Positions 23,406-34,599 of a stretch of DNA of 64,000 nt are shown piece by piece (positions within the stretch are counted from its first letter, which is position 1; each line of letters begins with the position of its first letter). The stretch is from NCBI GenBank assembly GCA_033065855.1, contig JAVXUO010002775.1, forward strand, positions 1-64,000. The letters are read 5' to 3'. The notes beneath the pieces were generated by a model. That model was not told the DNA's origin and searched no databases. It saw only the letters and a program-made list of their open reading frames with translations. The translations under genes and the position numbers were made by a program. Origin of the DNA: Escallonia rubra (Eukaryota > Streptophyta > Magnoliopsida > Escalloniales > Escalloniaceae).

Positions 23406-26400
23406 TCACATATAGCGTAAAGAAGTAAGCAGTGCACCAACAGTATCAGAAGTATACGACTCCAGAGTCTGCCGCTGCACCTGTAAGTCGGACCATCTCT
23501 GCTCTAACTCGGCCCGCTGTCTCTCTATCTCTACCTGTCGAGCCTCCGCCTCGCTAAGCCGGGCCCGTATATCAGAAACCTCTCGCGTCACATCTGTCAA
23601 CGCTGCATCAAACATACGCCTACGGCCGTGACACGCCACCTCCTGCGCTCCTACCACAGTCAGTCCAGCCATGGCCTCAACACTCGGCCCTCTACAATGG
23701 ACATAGTCGGACAGCCACTCCAACTGGAAGCCAAAAGCTACGAACGGCTCGAGCTCTAACATAAACTCTGACCTCATCTCTGAACTCCAAGTCGAGGTCG
23801 ACACCGTACTAAGTGTCGCCAACCAGTCCACAAGGGCGGAAAACATCGCCTTGAACAATGCCATGCCCCGCATGGTAATAGAGCCCTCAAATGTCTGGGG
23901 TTGTCTCGCCCTAATCATCTCCAACCGCTGGACCACGACATCCGACAACCCGAGGCCCTCCCAGGACATACCGTCTGCCTGCCCGACTGAAGACCCACCA
24001 CTAGCAGCATCAACCCCTGTCGCCCTACCACCCACTGATCTCACGCCAACGGTGGCAGCATGCATCGCCAACAGAGCATCACCCGCATCGGCGGCCGACC
24101 CCGACAATGTATCCGCTATCGGCGCCACAACAGACGAATCAGGTACACCGCGTTGTGGCAACGAATCTCTAACCACCGCATGTGCGGTCGGTAACCCGGC
24201 ATGTGCCCACCAATCATCACCCTCAAACGTGTGACCCATCGGGCCATCGAATACATCCTCGACCAAGACAGGTGACGGGCTCGAATGACCAACTGGCACG
24301 ACCGGCTCCACAACATATGTTGCTGTCTGCTCCAGGTGACTGACTGGCTCCACAATGTAGGCCGCTGCCTGCTCTACCACCGTGGCCTCCCCGAAGGCCT
24401 CACTATCCATCGGCCCCCCCTCATAGGCCGGCTCGGCCTCCATCTCCTCGACCTCATCGGCCGCATCTACATCTGCCTCCCCATCTTCCTCAGCTGCCTC
24501 AAGATCCATCCCCTCAGTATCATCAGTAACAGCCTCGGCATACTCTGTGGTATCGTCTGACTCCACGTCAATGGCACCACCATCATCATCAAACTCCTGT
24601 CAAAACAAAAAAAAGGGGGAGAGAACCGAGCATTAGAGAACACTTAACATGATAATTGGCAACTGTACAACGAAAGCAAAGCAGTACACTAACCTCGGAG
24701 TCACACTCCTCCAGCACCTCTCGCGACCTCTTCGGCCTACGTCCACCACCTGTCGAAGGACCTGCGCCTGTCCGCTGTGCACCCGCCATCTGCCTACTCT
24801 CAATGACGAAATGGGACCTTTGCCAGCGCCCGGCACCCTCGGACCACCTGCTGCTGCCGGCGCCCGTGCCGGCACCGGTTCATCTAATACACCTGTAAGT
24901 AGTACCGACATGCCGTTCTGCCTCGCGACCTGCGCCGTAACAAGTCCCAGTCCTCTGTCCCCCGCAAAGACATCGACCTCCGGCCTGTCGGATGGCTCTT
25001 GCGACAACCACTCCGACCATGTCGCCAGTACCCGATCCCACCATCGCGCATACTCAACCGTCGCGACTCCCGTCGATAGCGTCCCAGGCCTCCTCCACTC
25101 CTCTGTCGGTACCGGCCACTTCTGCGCCCACTTTGAGATTGTATACCCAAAAGCCTTCCTCACCTCCCACGCCCTCGTATAGCCACATGGGGGCTCTAAA
25201 TCATAACCAAAGCTCGAGGACAATCGATCGGGGCTATATCTCGCCACATAATATCTGTTCTCAGCCGGCTTCCCGCCATCATCAGTCAATACGGGCAGCC
25301 ACCCTGGAAAGTACGCCACTAGTAAGGCCACCGCCGTGTCCGTCAGCTCATCTCGACCGTGTAGTCGCACCATAGTGTCCTGCAGATCCATCCATGGAGG
25401 AGTACCGTACGAATAATGCATGCCGGTATACGCACGGAGAACGCACTCATCTCGATCGTCAAAAATGTCTGCCAAATCACGCCCGGGCTTCTTCCCGCCT
25501 GCCCAGGCATATACTCGGCCACCTGCGTACCAAGCCGCAACCTCACGTGACTTGCCCGGCCGAGTCACCGTAATCATCCGTGGCGACGGATGTACTAAAG
25601 GAAGATCACGAGGCCGATAATCCATATAGACCTCGAATAGATACCGCTGCAAGAACATCCAGTCTACGTACGTCGTCACCTGATAGCGTCCGTACGACCT
25701 CTGTACATCATTGGCAAACTGATCTAGACGAGAGTACTGCGTGCCTAAGTAAATGGGGGCCAGCCCGACGCGCCCCCCACCAGCCATACGTACAGCCAAC
25801 TTGAATACCCTCAGGGACACGCCATCCTCCGGCGTCCCCTCAAATACAAACCTACAAGCATAAGAGCATACAATGTCTATCATAACCTTCTCACCCTATT
25901 CTGAACGTAAACTCTGTTGCATGGCAATATGACTACACTATCTTTCCGACACGTTTTTTTCTCTAAGTATAAAAATTTAGCATTCTACGCATACAAGAAC
26001 AATGGAAGTACAGCATGTAACAATACTAAAAGGAAGACATTATAAGCACGTACCTCGACAAAAACATGATAAGAAACCCCGCTAGCTCGTATCTCTTGTC
26101 CTTATAGCAAGGACCCGCGCGAAAATTGCTCACCGACGCAGACTTCTGCCCGGGTAACGCGGTCGCCGTACCATAGAAGTATTTGAGCCACCCGCTGTAC
26201 GTACCCTTGCGATTGCTCCTTATCAACGAGGCAAACCCCTGCAGTTCCTTTACCGTCAACCGTTCCGCCGCCGTCAACTCCAACTCACAAGCATTCTCCG
26301 TACCGTGCATGGGCAACCCCGTCAACATCATCACGTCGAGAAGCGTTGGCCCAATCTCCCCAAACGCCGTGATGAACGTATGCGTCTGCGAACTCCATCT

Positions 26401-27048
26401 CGAAAGCAACAACGCCAAGCCCTTAAAGTCCCTCACCGGCTCAATCACTTTGAACGTCGCCTCTATCGCAGACACCAATCCCAACGCCTCCAATCTCTCC
26501 CCCCAACCCGACGCCTCCAACATATACATGCACCAAAAATTCCACCCCACCGGCATGGTACTATGGCCCTTGAACATCACCGGCGACCACGGCACATCCA
26601 ATCGTTCCACCAACAAACCCGGCATGTACCTCGGCGACATCACCGGAGCGACCCCCCCGCTCGGCGCACGAACATACGGCGACAGAACCATCGGACTCTC
26701 CGCCATCGACGACGCACAGAAAGGACCCAAAAACACATCCGCACCCACTCGCTGGCCAAGCTCCCTCCAAAGCTCCTTGGGTGGGCATCCGGGCACCGCC
26801 CCCTTCGACGTCAACAAAATATTGCTGTGGCTTGGCGTTGCATCAAAGCTCCTCGCCCTACCAAGGAAACTCAACGGCACTTCCTCTTCTTCAAACGGCG
26901 TGACGTCGTCATCATCAACCATGTCGCCCGGCGCTAACGTTGATCGCCCGCTAGCTCCGCCCCGCCGTCGCACACTTTGCTTCTTCCGTGTCTTTTTCGG
27001 CAATCCACCAACATTCCCCTTTGCGCCGTGAGAAACATCTCCGCACAC
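23406..27048 (-). CDS. Plant mobile domain (PMD) protein, four exons, antisense in Gypsy element
   Basis: Predicted exons on the minus strand: 27048-26054, 25851-24906, 24789-24694 and 24596-23406. Each intron starts GT and ends AG, and the phases agree (995, 946, 96 and 1191 bases), giving 1075 aa without a break. The N-terminus has a basic stretch (KKTRKKQSVRRR, residues 18-29) that could be a nuclear signal, then an acidic run (residues 44-57). The PMD signature includes RWSSQTHTF (217-225) and LLDVMMLTGLP (236-246). Exon 2 continues the domain with YLGTQYSRLDQF and WYAGGRVYAWAGGKKPG. Exon 3 adds RRPKRSREVLEE. Exon 4 is acidic, then globular, and ends in an Arg/Glu-rich coiled coil (about 1004-1075). 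PMD proteins such as Arabidopsis MAIN and MAIL1 act in the nucleus in gene expression and transposon silencing. The function of this copy is unknown. Confidence is high for the family and moderate for the exact model. Confidence 0.85.
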
Positions 27049-28386
27049 GCCGTGCCTCCGATCGGCCTCGACCTCGGCGTCCTCGGCCCCTCGGCCTCGG
27101 CCTCGGCCTCGGCGTCGTCAGCCTCGGCCTCGGCCTCGGCCTCGGACCGCGCGGCCTCGGCCCGCGCCTCCCTCTCTCTCCTCCTTTCTTCCCTCTCCCT
27201 CTTCCCTCCTTCTTTCTCCCCCTCTTTCTCCTTCCCCTTCCCTCCTCCTTCCTTCCTCTTCTTTCCCCCTCCTCCTTCCTCCCTCTCCCTTCCCCTCTCC
27301 CTCCTTTCCTCTCCCCTTCCCCTCCCCCTTCTCCCTCTTCCCCTCCCCTTCCTCTCCCCCCTCCACCGCCCGCGCCGCGCCCGCGCCGGACCTCGGCCTC
27401 GGCCTCGGCCTCGTGGCCTTGGTCGGCCTCGGCCTCGCGGCCTTGGTCGGCCTCGGCCACTTGGTCGGTCGGCCCTTGTCGCCATCCCCCATCGCCTCTT
27501 CCCTTCACCCCATAGCCACGCCCTCCTCTCCTTCCCCCACACTCAGCCTCGGCCCGGCGGTGTGCCTCGGCCGCCGTCGCGGTTGGCCCATGGCCACCCC
27601 TTCCCCCACTTGCCCCTCCTCTCTTACCTTGTTGCATCCTCTTGGCTTCTTGTGATGTTCTCACTCTCATGGGTCTTCAAGAACCAACTCCTCTTCTTCT
27701 TCTTCTTCCTCTCCTTTCTTTCTCTCCTCTCTCTTTAGTTTGGTTAAGTCTTTCTTTCTCTCTCTCTTTAGTTTGGTTAAGTCTTTCTTTCTCTCCTCTC
27801 TCTTTAGTTTGGTTAAGTCTTTCTTTCTCTCTCTCCAAAGCCTTGAAAGACTTCCCACCTAACTTTCCCCCCCAAATCCATCACATCAATTTAAATTCCA
27901 AGTTTCCCCCCAAAATCCCTAACAACTCTTTCAGCGTTCCACTCCTTAACGCCAACGTTTTTCAAAGCGTTGTTATTTTAGCAAAACAACATTATCATTT
28001 CACATTCATAACCTAACATCGCTACCAAAATTCTTCGCGCAACCCACCCATCTTCCGCACTTTTTTTGTCGCGCTTTTTTTCTTTCTTTCACGCTAACGC
28101 CAACGGACAGGCGTGTTATATTTTGTTGTTGCTATTTCTTGTTTTCTCGAGTTCACCGTTACGCTAAGATCGTTAGCATCTTTTTTATTTTATTTTCAAA
28201 AAAAAAAATTATTATTATTTCGAAACTTTGCATATTCCAAGGGAATTTACGCTCCCCCGTGTTCCACGTTACTATAGCGATGTTTCCTCCAAATTCGAGC
28301 CCGGCATTTTTTTCATCGATTAATGCTTATGCGTGCGGCGCCCGCTCGGGTTTTCCCCTCCGCGCACACCGCACGCAGGGGGCTTA
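27049..28386 (-). promoter_or_regulatory. Pyrimidine-rich upstream region of the PMD gene
   Basis: Lies upstream of the PMD start codon and ends at the 3' LTR. On the plus strand it contains runs of ggcctcgg (about 27062-27170 and 27389-27470), a long CT tract (about 27170-27365) and three tandem copies of about 35 bp built on ctttagtttggttaagtctttctttctc (about 27735-27840). On the gene's strand these are GA-rich tracts, which are common in plant core promoters and leaders. That it acts as the PMD promoter is inferred from position. The long frames on both strands here are low-complexity artefacts. Confidence 0.5.
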
Positions 28387-29724
28387 TGTTCCCAACCCAT
28401 CTTGGTCAGACCCAATGGCCCGCTAGGGGTCCCACTACACACGAACACGTCAACATTGTCAACAGTCAATTTTCCAGCGCATCAAACCGGTCAGTGCCCG
28501 CACACCCAAAACACGTGTTCTTCTCGCTTCACGTGCTTGTGCATTGACGTCACTCGCGCTAGCGCAATCGTCACACCCAGATCACCCAAACACCTTACCA
28601 AAATGTCGACCGACGGCGCAACCGGAGCAACAGGGTCAACGGGCAAAGGCCTTGGCCAACCCCATGGGGTCGGCCTCGGCCTCACCCACGACCATGGGGT
28701 CGGCCTCGGCCTCACCCAAGGTCATGGGTCGGCCTCGGCCTCCCATGGGGGTTTGGCCTTGGCCTTTCCTCCCCGGTTCTTCACTCTTCGCGCAAAGTCC
28801 TTTCTGCACTTTTTTCGCTTTGCGCGTTTCGTACATGACTCTGGCACCTGGTTCATCACATGGGTACGATTCTTGGTAGCATGCTCGTCGCAACACAACT
28901 TTCGGATTCATCATTGCTTAGCAAAACACCCACCGACGGTGCGCCCGAAGTTCGCAAAAGGAGAAATTGCATGGGGCTCCGAAAATGGAATTTGGCCATT
29001 TGGCCTTGGCCAACCACAGGGGGTCGGCCTCGGCCTTCCCCAGGCCTAGGGGTCGGCCTCGGCCTCCATGAGGGGTTGGCCTTGGCCATTTTCCCCCGGT
29101 GGTTCACTCCTCCGCGCAAACCCCTTTTTTCGCACTCCTTTCGCTTCGTACGCTTTGCGCATGACTTTGACGCTTCGTTCGTCATATGGTTACGATTCGC
29201 GTCGACACGCTCGTCGTAACGCAACTTTCGGATTTGCCTTTGCTTATCAAAACACCTATCGTCGGCGCGCCCGAAGTTCACCGAAGGGGGGAGTGGCCTT
29301 GGCCTCCCTTCATGGGAGTTGGCCTTTTACCTTGGCCACCCCCTAGGGTCGGCCTCGGCCTCACCAAGGGGTCGGCCTCGGCCTCCCCAGGGGTGGTGGC
29401 CTTGGCCTTCCCCCCAATGTTTGGCCTATGGCCTTCCATTCTGCGCGCACTTGTTTGCCCGAGCCTTTGCACCTCCGCGATGTTTACGGACGTTCGTACA
29501 TCAACCTCCCGACGTCCGTCGTCCATCAACTTCGCGACGTCCGTCGCCCGGGACCGCACGCCGCTCCCGCGATGCCCGTCACCCAAAGTCGCGCGTTACA
29601 GCCGAATGACCCGTCACCGACGACCGCATGCCATCATCCCCAACTTTGTCACTACTACATATTGCATTCATTATCTTGTTATGACACCCACACTTAGCTC
29701 ACATCCTGTCTTCGAGACACCGAC

Positions 29725-30000
29725 GCGCGCCCTCGCGCCATTCTCATGATGTGTGCCCCGTCACCAAATATTGCTCCGCGACGTTCGTCGCCGCGCCCTC
29801 GCGCCATTCTCATGATACGTGCCCCGACACCAAATATTGCTCCGCGACGTTCGTCGCCGCGCCCTCGCGCCATTCTCATGATACGTGCCCCGGCACCAAA
29901 TATTGCTCCGCGACGTTCGTCGCCGCGCCCTTGCGCCATTCTCATGATACGTGCCCCGGCACCAAGTATTGCTTCGCGACGATCGTCGCCGCACCACTTT
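29725..30000 (+). repeat. 66-bp tandem array in LTR, about 4 copies
   Basis: Units recur at 29738, 29804, 29870 and 29936 (position of ccattctcatgat). The 5' LTR retains copies at 22656, 22722 and 22788. A diverged form (ccataacatgtgcccc, ctcgtgacggtcatcgc) exists in the older element at about 50930-51100. Confidence 0.92.
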
Positions 30001-30080
30001 CACAACACGTGCCCCAGGCACCAGGTATTGTCTCGTGCTATAAGCACCGCGCTCATGCGCCACAATCATGTTGCATACTA

Positions 30081-30570
30081 CCGGGATGGGCTCACAACCT
30101 TATAGCCATCGCCGTCTCAATCAAAATGGGGGCTTCGGCCTCGTACCGGGATGGGCTCACAACCTTATAGCCATCGCCGTCTCAATCAAAATGGGGGCTT
30201 CGGCCTCGTACCGGGATGGGCTCACAACCTTATAGCCATCGCCGTCTCAATCAAAATGGGGGCTTCGGCCTCGTACCGGGATGGGCTCACAACCTTATAG
30301 CCATCGCCGTCTCAATCAAAATGGGGGCTTCGGCCTCGTACCGGGATGGGCTCACAACCTTATAGCCATCGCCGTCTCAATCAAAATGGGGGCTTCGGCT
30401 TCGTACCGGGATGGGCTCACAACCTTATAGCCATCGCCGTCTCAATCAAAATGGGGGCTTCGGCCTCGTACCGGGATGGGCTCACAACCTTATAGCCATC
30501 GCCGTCTCAATCAAAATGGGGGCTTCGGCCTCGTACCGGGATGGGCTCACAACCTCATAGCCATCGCCGT
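30081..30570 (+). repeat. 65-bp tandem array in LTR, about 7.5 copies
   Basis: The unit starts ccgggatgggctcacaacc, with starts at 30081, 30146, 30211, 30276, 30341, 30406, 30471 and 30536. Copies are nearly identical, differing at single bases, so the expansion is recent. No spacers are present. Confidence 0.95.
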
Positions 30571-31037
30571 CACGGTCGCAAGGGGTTTCGGTACAAGGAC
30601 CCCTCGCCACAGACTCGGAGCACTGAGCTGTGACCATGTCCACTCATGTTACTATCGATCTTCGACACCACCAGGGCAATGACCCCCGGGTCACTCCGGG
30701 ACGGGAGCAGGTCCTTGGAGGGCATCGCGCCTAGTCCGCCTGGCAGTTGGCTACAAGGGTAACCCTCACCACTGTCAGGTTATTTGCGCGTCTCTTGACG
30801 CACCTCATGGGATTCAGTAAGGGCTTGGATTGGTGGCTGGGGCAACGGGCTTACTCTGATCATGCTACCGCGGTGTGGTCAGTCTTCTCAGACAGGTAGA
30901 GCGACGCTGTGCGAGGCAGGCAACGCGAATTTGGGAACCGGCAGTCCAACGGAGAACCGGTATTCTGGGACCCCCTGGTGACGTGTCACTCCCAGGGGAC
31001 GACATGTGGCACTTTATGACATAACCACCATGTTTCC

Positions 31038-31045
31038 TATAAATA
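31038..31045 (+). promoter_or_regulatory. LTR TATA box
   Basis: TATAAATA, in the context cctataaatagtg, lies about 340 bp before the LTR end. The same context is conserved at 51858-51865 in the older relative, supporting it as the retrotransposon core promoter. Confidence 0.65.
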
Positions 31046-31390
31046 GTGAACTTTACAACTCAAAAAGGGACTTTTGGCTTTTCTTACAAAAATCACTTTC
31101 TCACTCTAAGAATTTGGGAGCTCTTGGATTCTAGTGAGAGAAACGTAACTTTGGACCGTAGCATTGGACCCTGACTCGGACCCTGACTCGGACTATCGAC
31201 TGCCGGCCCTGTTCGTCTTAGCTTTGCCTTCGCAGCACTGCCATTCCTCACGGCCCGTCTGAGAAGCCTTGCCCTCAGCCCTTACTCCATCTGCCCTGTC
31301 TCTCACTCGGCATACTTGGAAGCTGACACGGACTGCAGCCTTTGTGGCACCTCCACGTAAACACGAACCCATTTCATTGGCATCAACGTG

Positions 31391-32859
31391 TAACAGGAGT
31401 ACATGTGGGACACTATTGCATGAGGAGTGCGGTTGTGTATAGTGTAGCAATATGACATGCTCGATGGGTTAATGACTTCAAGTTAGTTGAGAGAGGCTCG
31501 AAAACAATGATGAAATGCCGAGAATGGCATGGTGAACTGAGCACGATTTTGGAAGGGTTGTGTAGCGGGCGGTCAGATGCGGCGTCGGAGTTGTTTGAGG
31601 AAATAACCAACATGAATCATCAATGATGCCTTCGGGTCATAGTAAAGCTGGGAATATGGAGATAAAAAGAATGGCCCTAACCGTTCTTTTAGCTAGATGT
31701 AGCAGCGAGATTGTTGCTCCAGAGACTTCGATGCGGGAAGTGCGTAGCGTCATGTAAGTGACCCTTTGATTCAATTAGTATTTTTGATATATGAAGTATA
31801 TCTTTATCTACTGTTAAAAAAAAATGTGTTGTTTATCAGCATTGACCGTTTTGATTACGTTTAGCTGCTCTGGCTTAAATTGTTGGAAAACTTTTGGTGA
31901 TTTTATTTCTCATTAAAACCGGACCAGCATGTAATGACGTCTTGCTTGGAAGTCGGATTTGAAATAATTAGTGCAAGTGAGACGTCTTGGTATTTGACAT
32001 TTTTGTGAATATTGAAGAGCTTGAAAACTATCAAAATGGGTGTGAGAATGGTTTAGCATCAATTGATGAGTAATTGTATTTACGATGAACCAAAAGATCT
32101 TATTGTTGATTCGATTGCTGTGCCCCATATCCACGGGGGAAAGTGGATTCCGGGTCCTGGTCAACGGGACCATACGTTGACGCACAGTACTGTTGCATCG
32201 TGGTTCGCCCTTGCGTCCACAATATTGTTTATCCCGGGTGGAGGAGGGATTCTGGGTCCTAGTCAGTGGGACCATACGCTGACCGCATCATATTGTTTGA
32301 GTTGAGATTGGGATGGAACTGTTTGTCGTAAGGTTTTGTGCTAATGATTTTATACCTCAGTTTTGTTTCATGTACTATATTTCATTTACCGGATGAATAC
32401 TTTATTGTTTCAGATTTAAATGTTTCTACGATTTAAAGTGAATTATTTTCTGGCATGCCATGGTCCACCTGGTTGAATCATTGGTTACTTACTGAGCTTG
32501 TGGAAGCTCATCCCTTACTTATCATTTCAGGTTGAAAGTAAGGTGATGTTGAGGAGCATAAGAAGGACAATATGGCGCGGAGCTCCGGAGACTGCATAGA
32601 ATAAGTCGCTAAGTTTTTAGATTGTTGGTTTAGTTTTAGTTATTGATATATCAGAGTTATGAAGAATTGTAGCATGAGTGTTGTATTCAAATAAAGATAT
32701 GAAAATGTAATTAAGGTTTGTAGAAGTTTTAAATTCCGCTGCAGATCGTATGTTGTTTTAGTGAGTAAGGCCTAGCAGAGCCCTTGGTTGGAGTCTACTG
32801 GGTCTGCGGGCGGTCACGTGCCTAGCACACGGGCTTACCCGTGGGTTTGGGTCGTGACA
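31391..32859 (+). repeat. 5' LTR, second part
   Basis: Continues the LTR after the nested element and corresponds to 36019-37485. It ends in gtcgtgaca, just before the primer site. Confidence 0.9.
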
Positions 32860-34599
32860 GAAATGGTATCAGAGCATTACGGTTTTGGGATATTAGAGCT
32901 TAAGTAATGATACCCCTGGTTAGGTTACATGATCTTGTAGACTTGTAACTAGGCTGACGAAAGTGGAAGGTAGAACTCAAGATTTGATCATTTAGAGTGA
33001 AAGTCATATGTGAGAAATTCTTTGTACTCTAGTGCACCATAGGGTTGCAGTTAAACTTGCTACTACTAAGTAGACCGTGCGAAAGAATATATTGTGGTAT
33101 GTTATCTGAAAAGCATAACAGGAGCATGATGATTAGGAATTTAAATATTTGGTTGAGTTGGAGTGGAGTAAGTATAGTCAGTGAGCTTCGTACTAGCTGA
33201 GTCATAACTATTTCGAGGTTGAGTAATAATTTTCGGTTGGTTAGATTATAAAATCTTAGGTTATAATATGAGTTTTATAGTACAACGAAATGTTTGAAGT
33301 TGCGATGGACCTTACTGAAGTTGCGATGGACCTTACTGAAGTTGCTACTGATGTTCTTGACTCGTGTTTTGGAGGCTATTAAAGCTGCTACGATTGTAAA
33401 TGTTGTCTCTTGATGTTAAAAGGCTTGTGACTTTGGAAAATGATGTTGTCTGTTGAGGTTATCAAGGGTTCCTTTTGGGATTGGTTATTTGCGATTATGA
33501 ATTTTTGAATTTTCGTCAGTCAAAATCTTATGAGTATAGATCTTCAATTTAAGCGTATTTCATATAAGAACTAAATTATTAAACATCAAGGTCATTGGGT
33601 CATGTGGTTCTAGAATCGTTAGCGCGTAAATGATAATTCAAGCTCTGTAACATCGAGTAGTATTTAAAGTTGCTTAGGCTATGACTGATGATGATGACTT
33701 ACATTTCGAATGTTTCATACCATTAAGAGAACTTACTTCGTTTCGGTGAAGTTAAATTAGGTTGCATTGGAGGAATGTGTTTCCAGTTGCCGAAGCTGGA
33801 TCAGAGTGTAGAGATTTTGGGACTTTTGAAAATTTATGTGATCTCTTGAAGTTCTACAAGTATTAGAGTGTAAGTGATGACCTAGTAAGTTCGAGCTAAG
33901 TGTTAAGATTTGAATGGAAATAATGACGTTTGATATTCATTGGTGATAAATTTTGGTGCGGAGATTAGGCATTGCTTGAATTTTATGTTGGTTGCTATAT
34001 ATCCGAGTTATAGCAAAAATGTCTGGATGTTGTAAGTATAATGAAATTTGAGGTCGAAATTCTTTTAATGGGAGACAATGTGATACCCTGGTCTCAAATT
34101 GGTCTTATGGTTGATTTTGATGAATACACTTGATGCTCTAGAAAATTGATCACGTGAGACTGCACGGTTTAGAGACGATTTAGTTGTATAAATGGAGAAA
34201 TGTGGATATAGCATTTACAACTGGTGAATGTTCTAATTTAAGATTATTAATCTTAGACGTATTTTTGGTTGGTGAATTGAAGTGAGTTTAAAGTTAAGTG
34301 TTATGATGGGAGATGAGATCAGACACCATTAAGTGCAGAAATCTAATAACACAAAGTTTCGAGGTACGGATTATCAGTGGATCAAAGTGTGTTAAATGCA
34401 TATCACACATTTCGTGCTATAAGGTCTTTGGGTGCATGTACTTATCAAGCCGCTTGAAATTATATCCGAGTTTGGTTGTCAACCATTTAGATGGATTTAG
34501 TTGTGTTGGCACTTTAGGTGTTATGTTGGATCTGAGATTAAACATAATTGTGTAAAGAACACCAAATTTCGAGGACGAAATTTCTTAAGGGGGGGATAC
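32860..34599 (+). other. Internal region of the LARD-like element, non-coding
   Basis: Begins with the primer binding site (32864-32875) and ends with the polypurine tract aaggggggg (34587-34595). There is no gag or pol similarity. A short tandem duplication of gttgcgatggaccttactga lies at about 33300-33350. At about 34045-34090 a second set of 3'-end signals (gaggtcgaaatt, a purine tract, then tgtgataccctgg) precedes the real ones, suggesting a chimeric origin. Confidence 0.75.

Larger units (their letters stand above)
21304..31385 (+). mobile_element. Gypsy (Tat/Ogre-like) element carrying an antisense PMD gene
   Basis: Begins tgttcccaaccc, ends ggcatca, and is flanked by the perfect 5-bp duplication acgtg (21299-21303 and 31386-31390). 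Parts in order: a partial 5' LTR (21304 to about 22800), the tail of pol (about 22801-22965), a plant mobile domain gene on the opposite strand (27048 down to 23406), a pyrimidine-rich region (27049-28386) and a full 3' LTR (28387-31385, 2999 bp). Shared LTR sequence differs at only a handful of positions by eye, so it is young. It is not whole: most of gag-pol is absent, so it must have moved with help or been reduced after insertion. Family assignment rests on the related element at 49953, which has a tggcgactccgctgggga primer site. Confidence 0.88.
28387..31385 (+). repeat. 3' LTR of the PMD-bearing Gypsy
   Basis: Starts tgttcccaaccc and ends ttggcatca. Contains several ggtcggcctcggcct motifs, a 66-bp tandem array (about 29725-30000), a 65-bp tandem array (about 30081-30570) and a TATA box. 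The older relative at 49953-52227 shares the start, the TATA region and the end, but lacks the 65-bp array. Confidence 0.9.

Noticed and set aside
26934-27738. Long overlapping ORFs on both strands (up to about 250 codons)
   Set aside because: They consist of Arg/Gly or Ser/Leu/Pro low-complexity products of ggcctcgg and CT tracts, with no domain; open frames occur on both strands at once.
30081-30570. Possible CRISPR-like array
   Set aside because: Units are directly tandem without spacers, inside a plant retrotransposon LTR.
31193-32305. ORFs around 31.2-32.3 kb repeated at 36.0-36.9 kb
   Set aside because: They are LTR sequence of the LARD-like element; the duplication is explained by the two LTRs.
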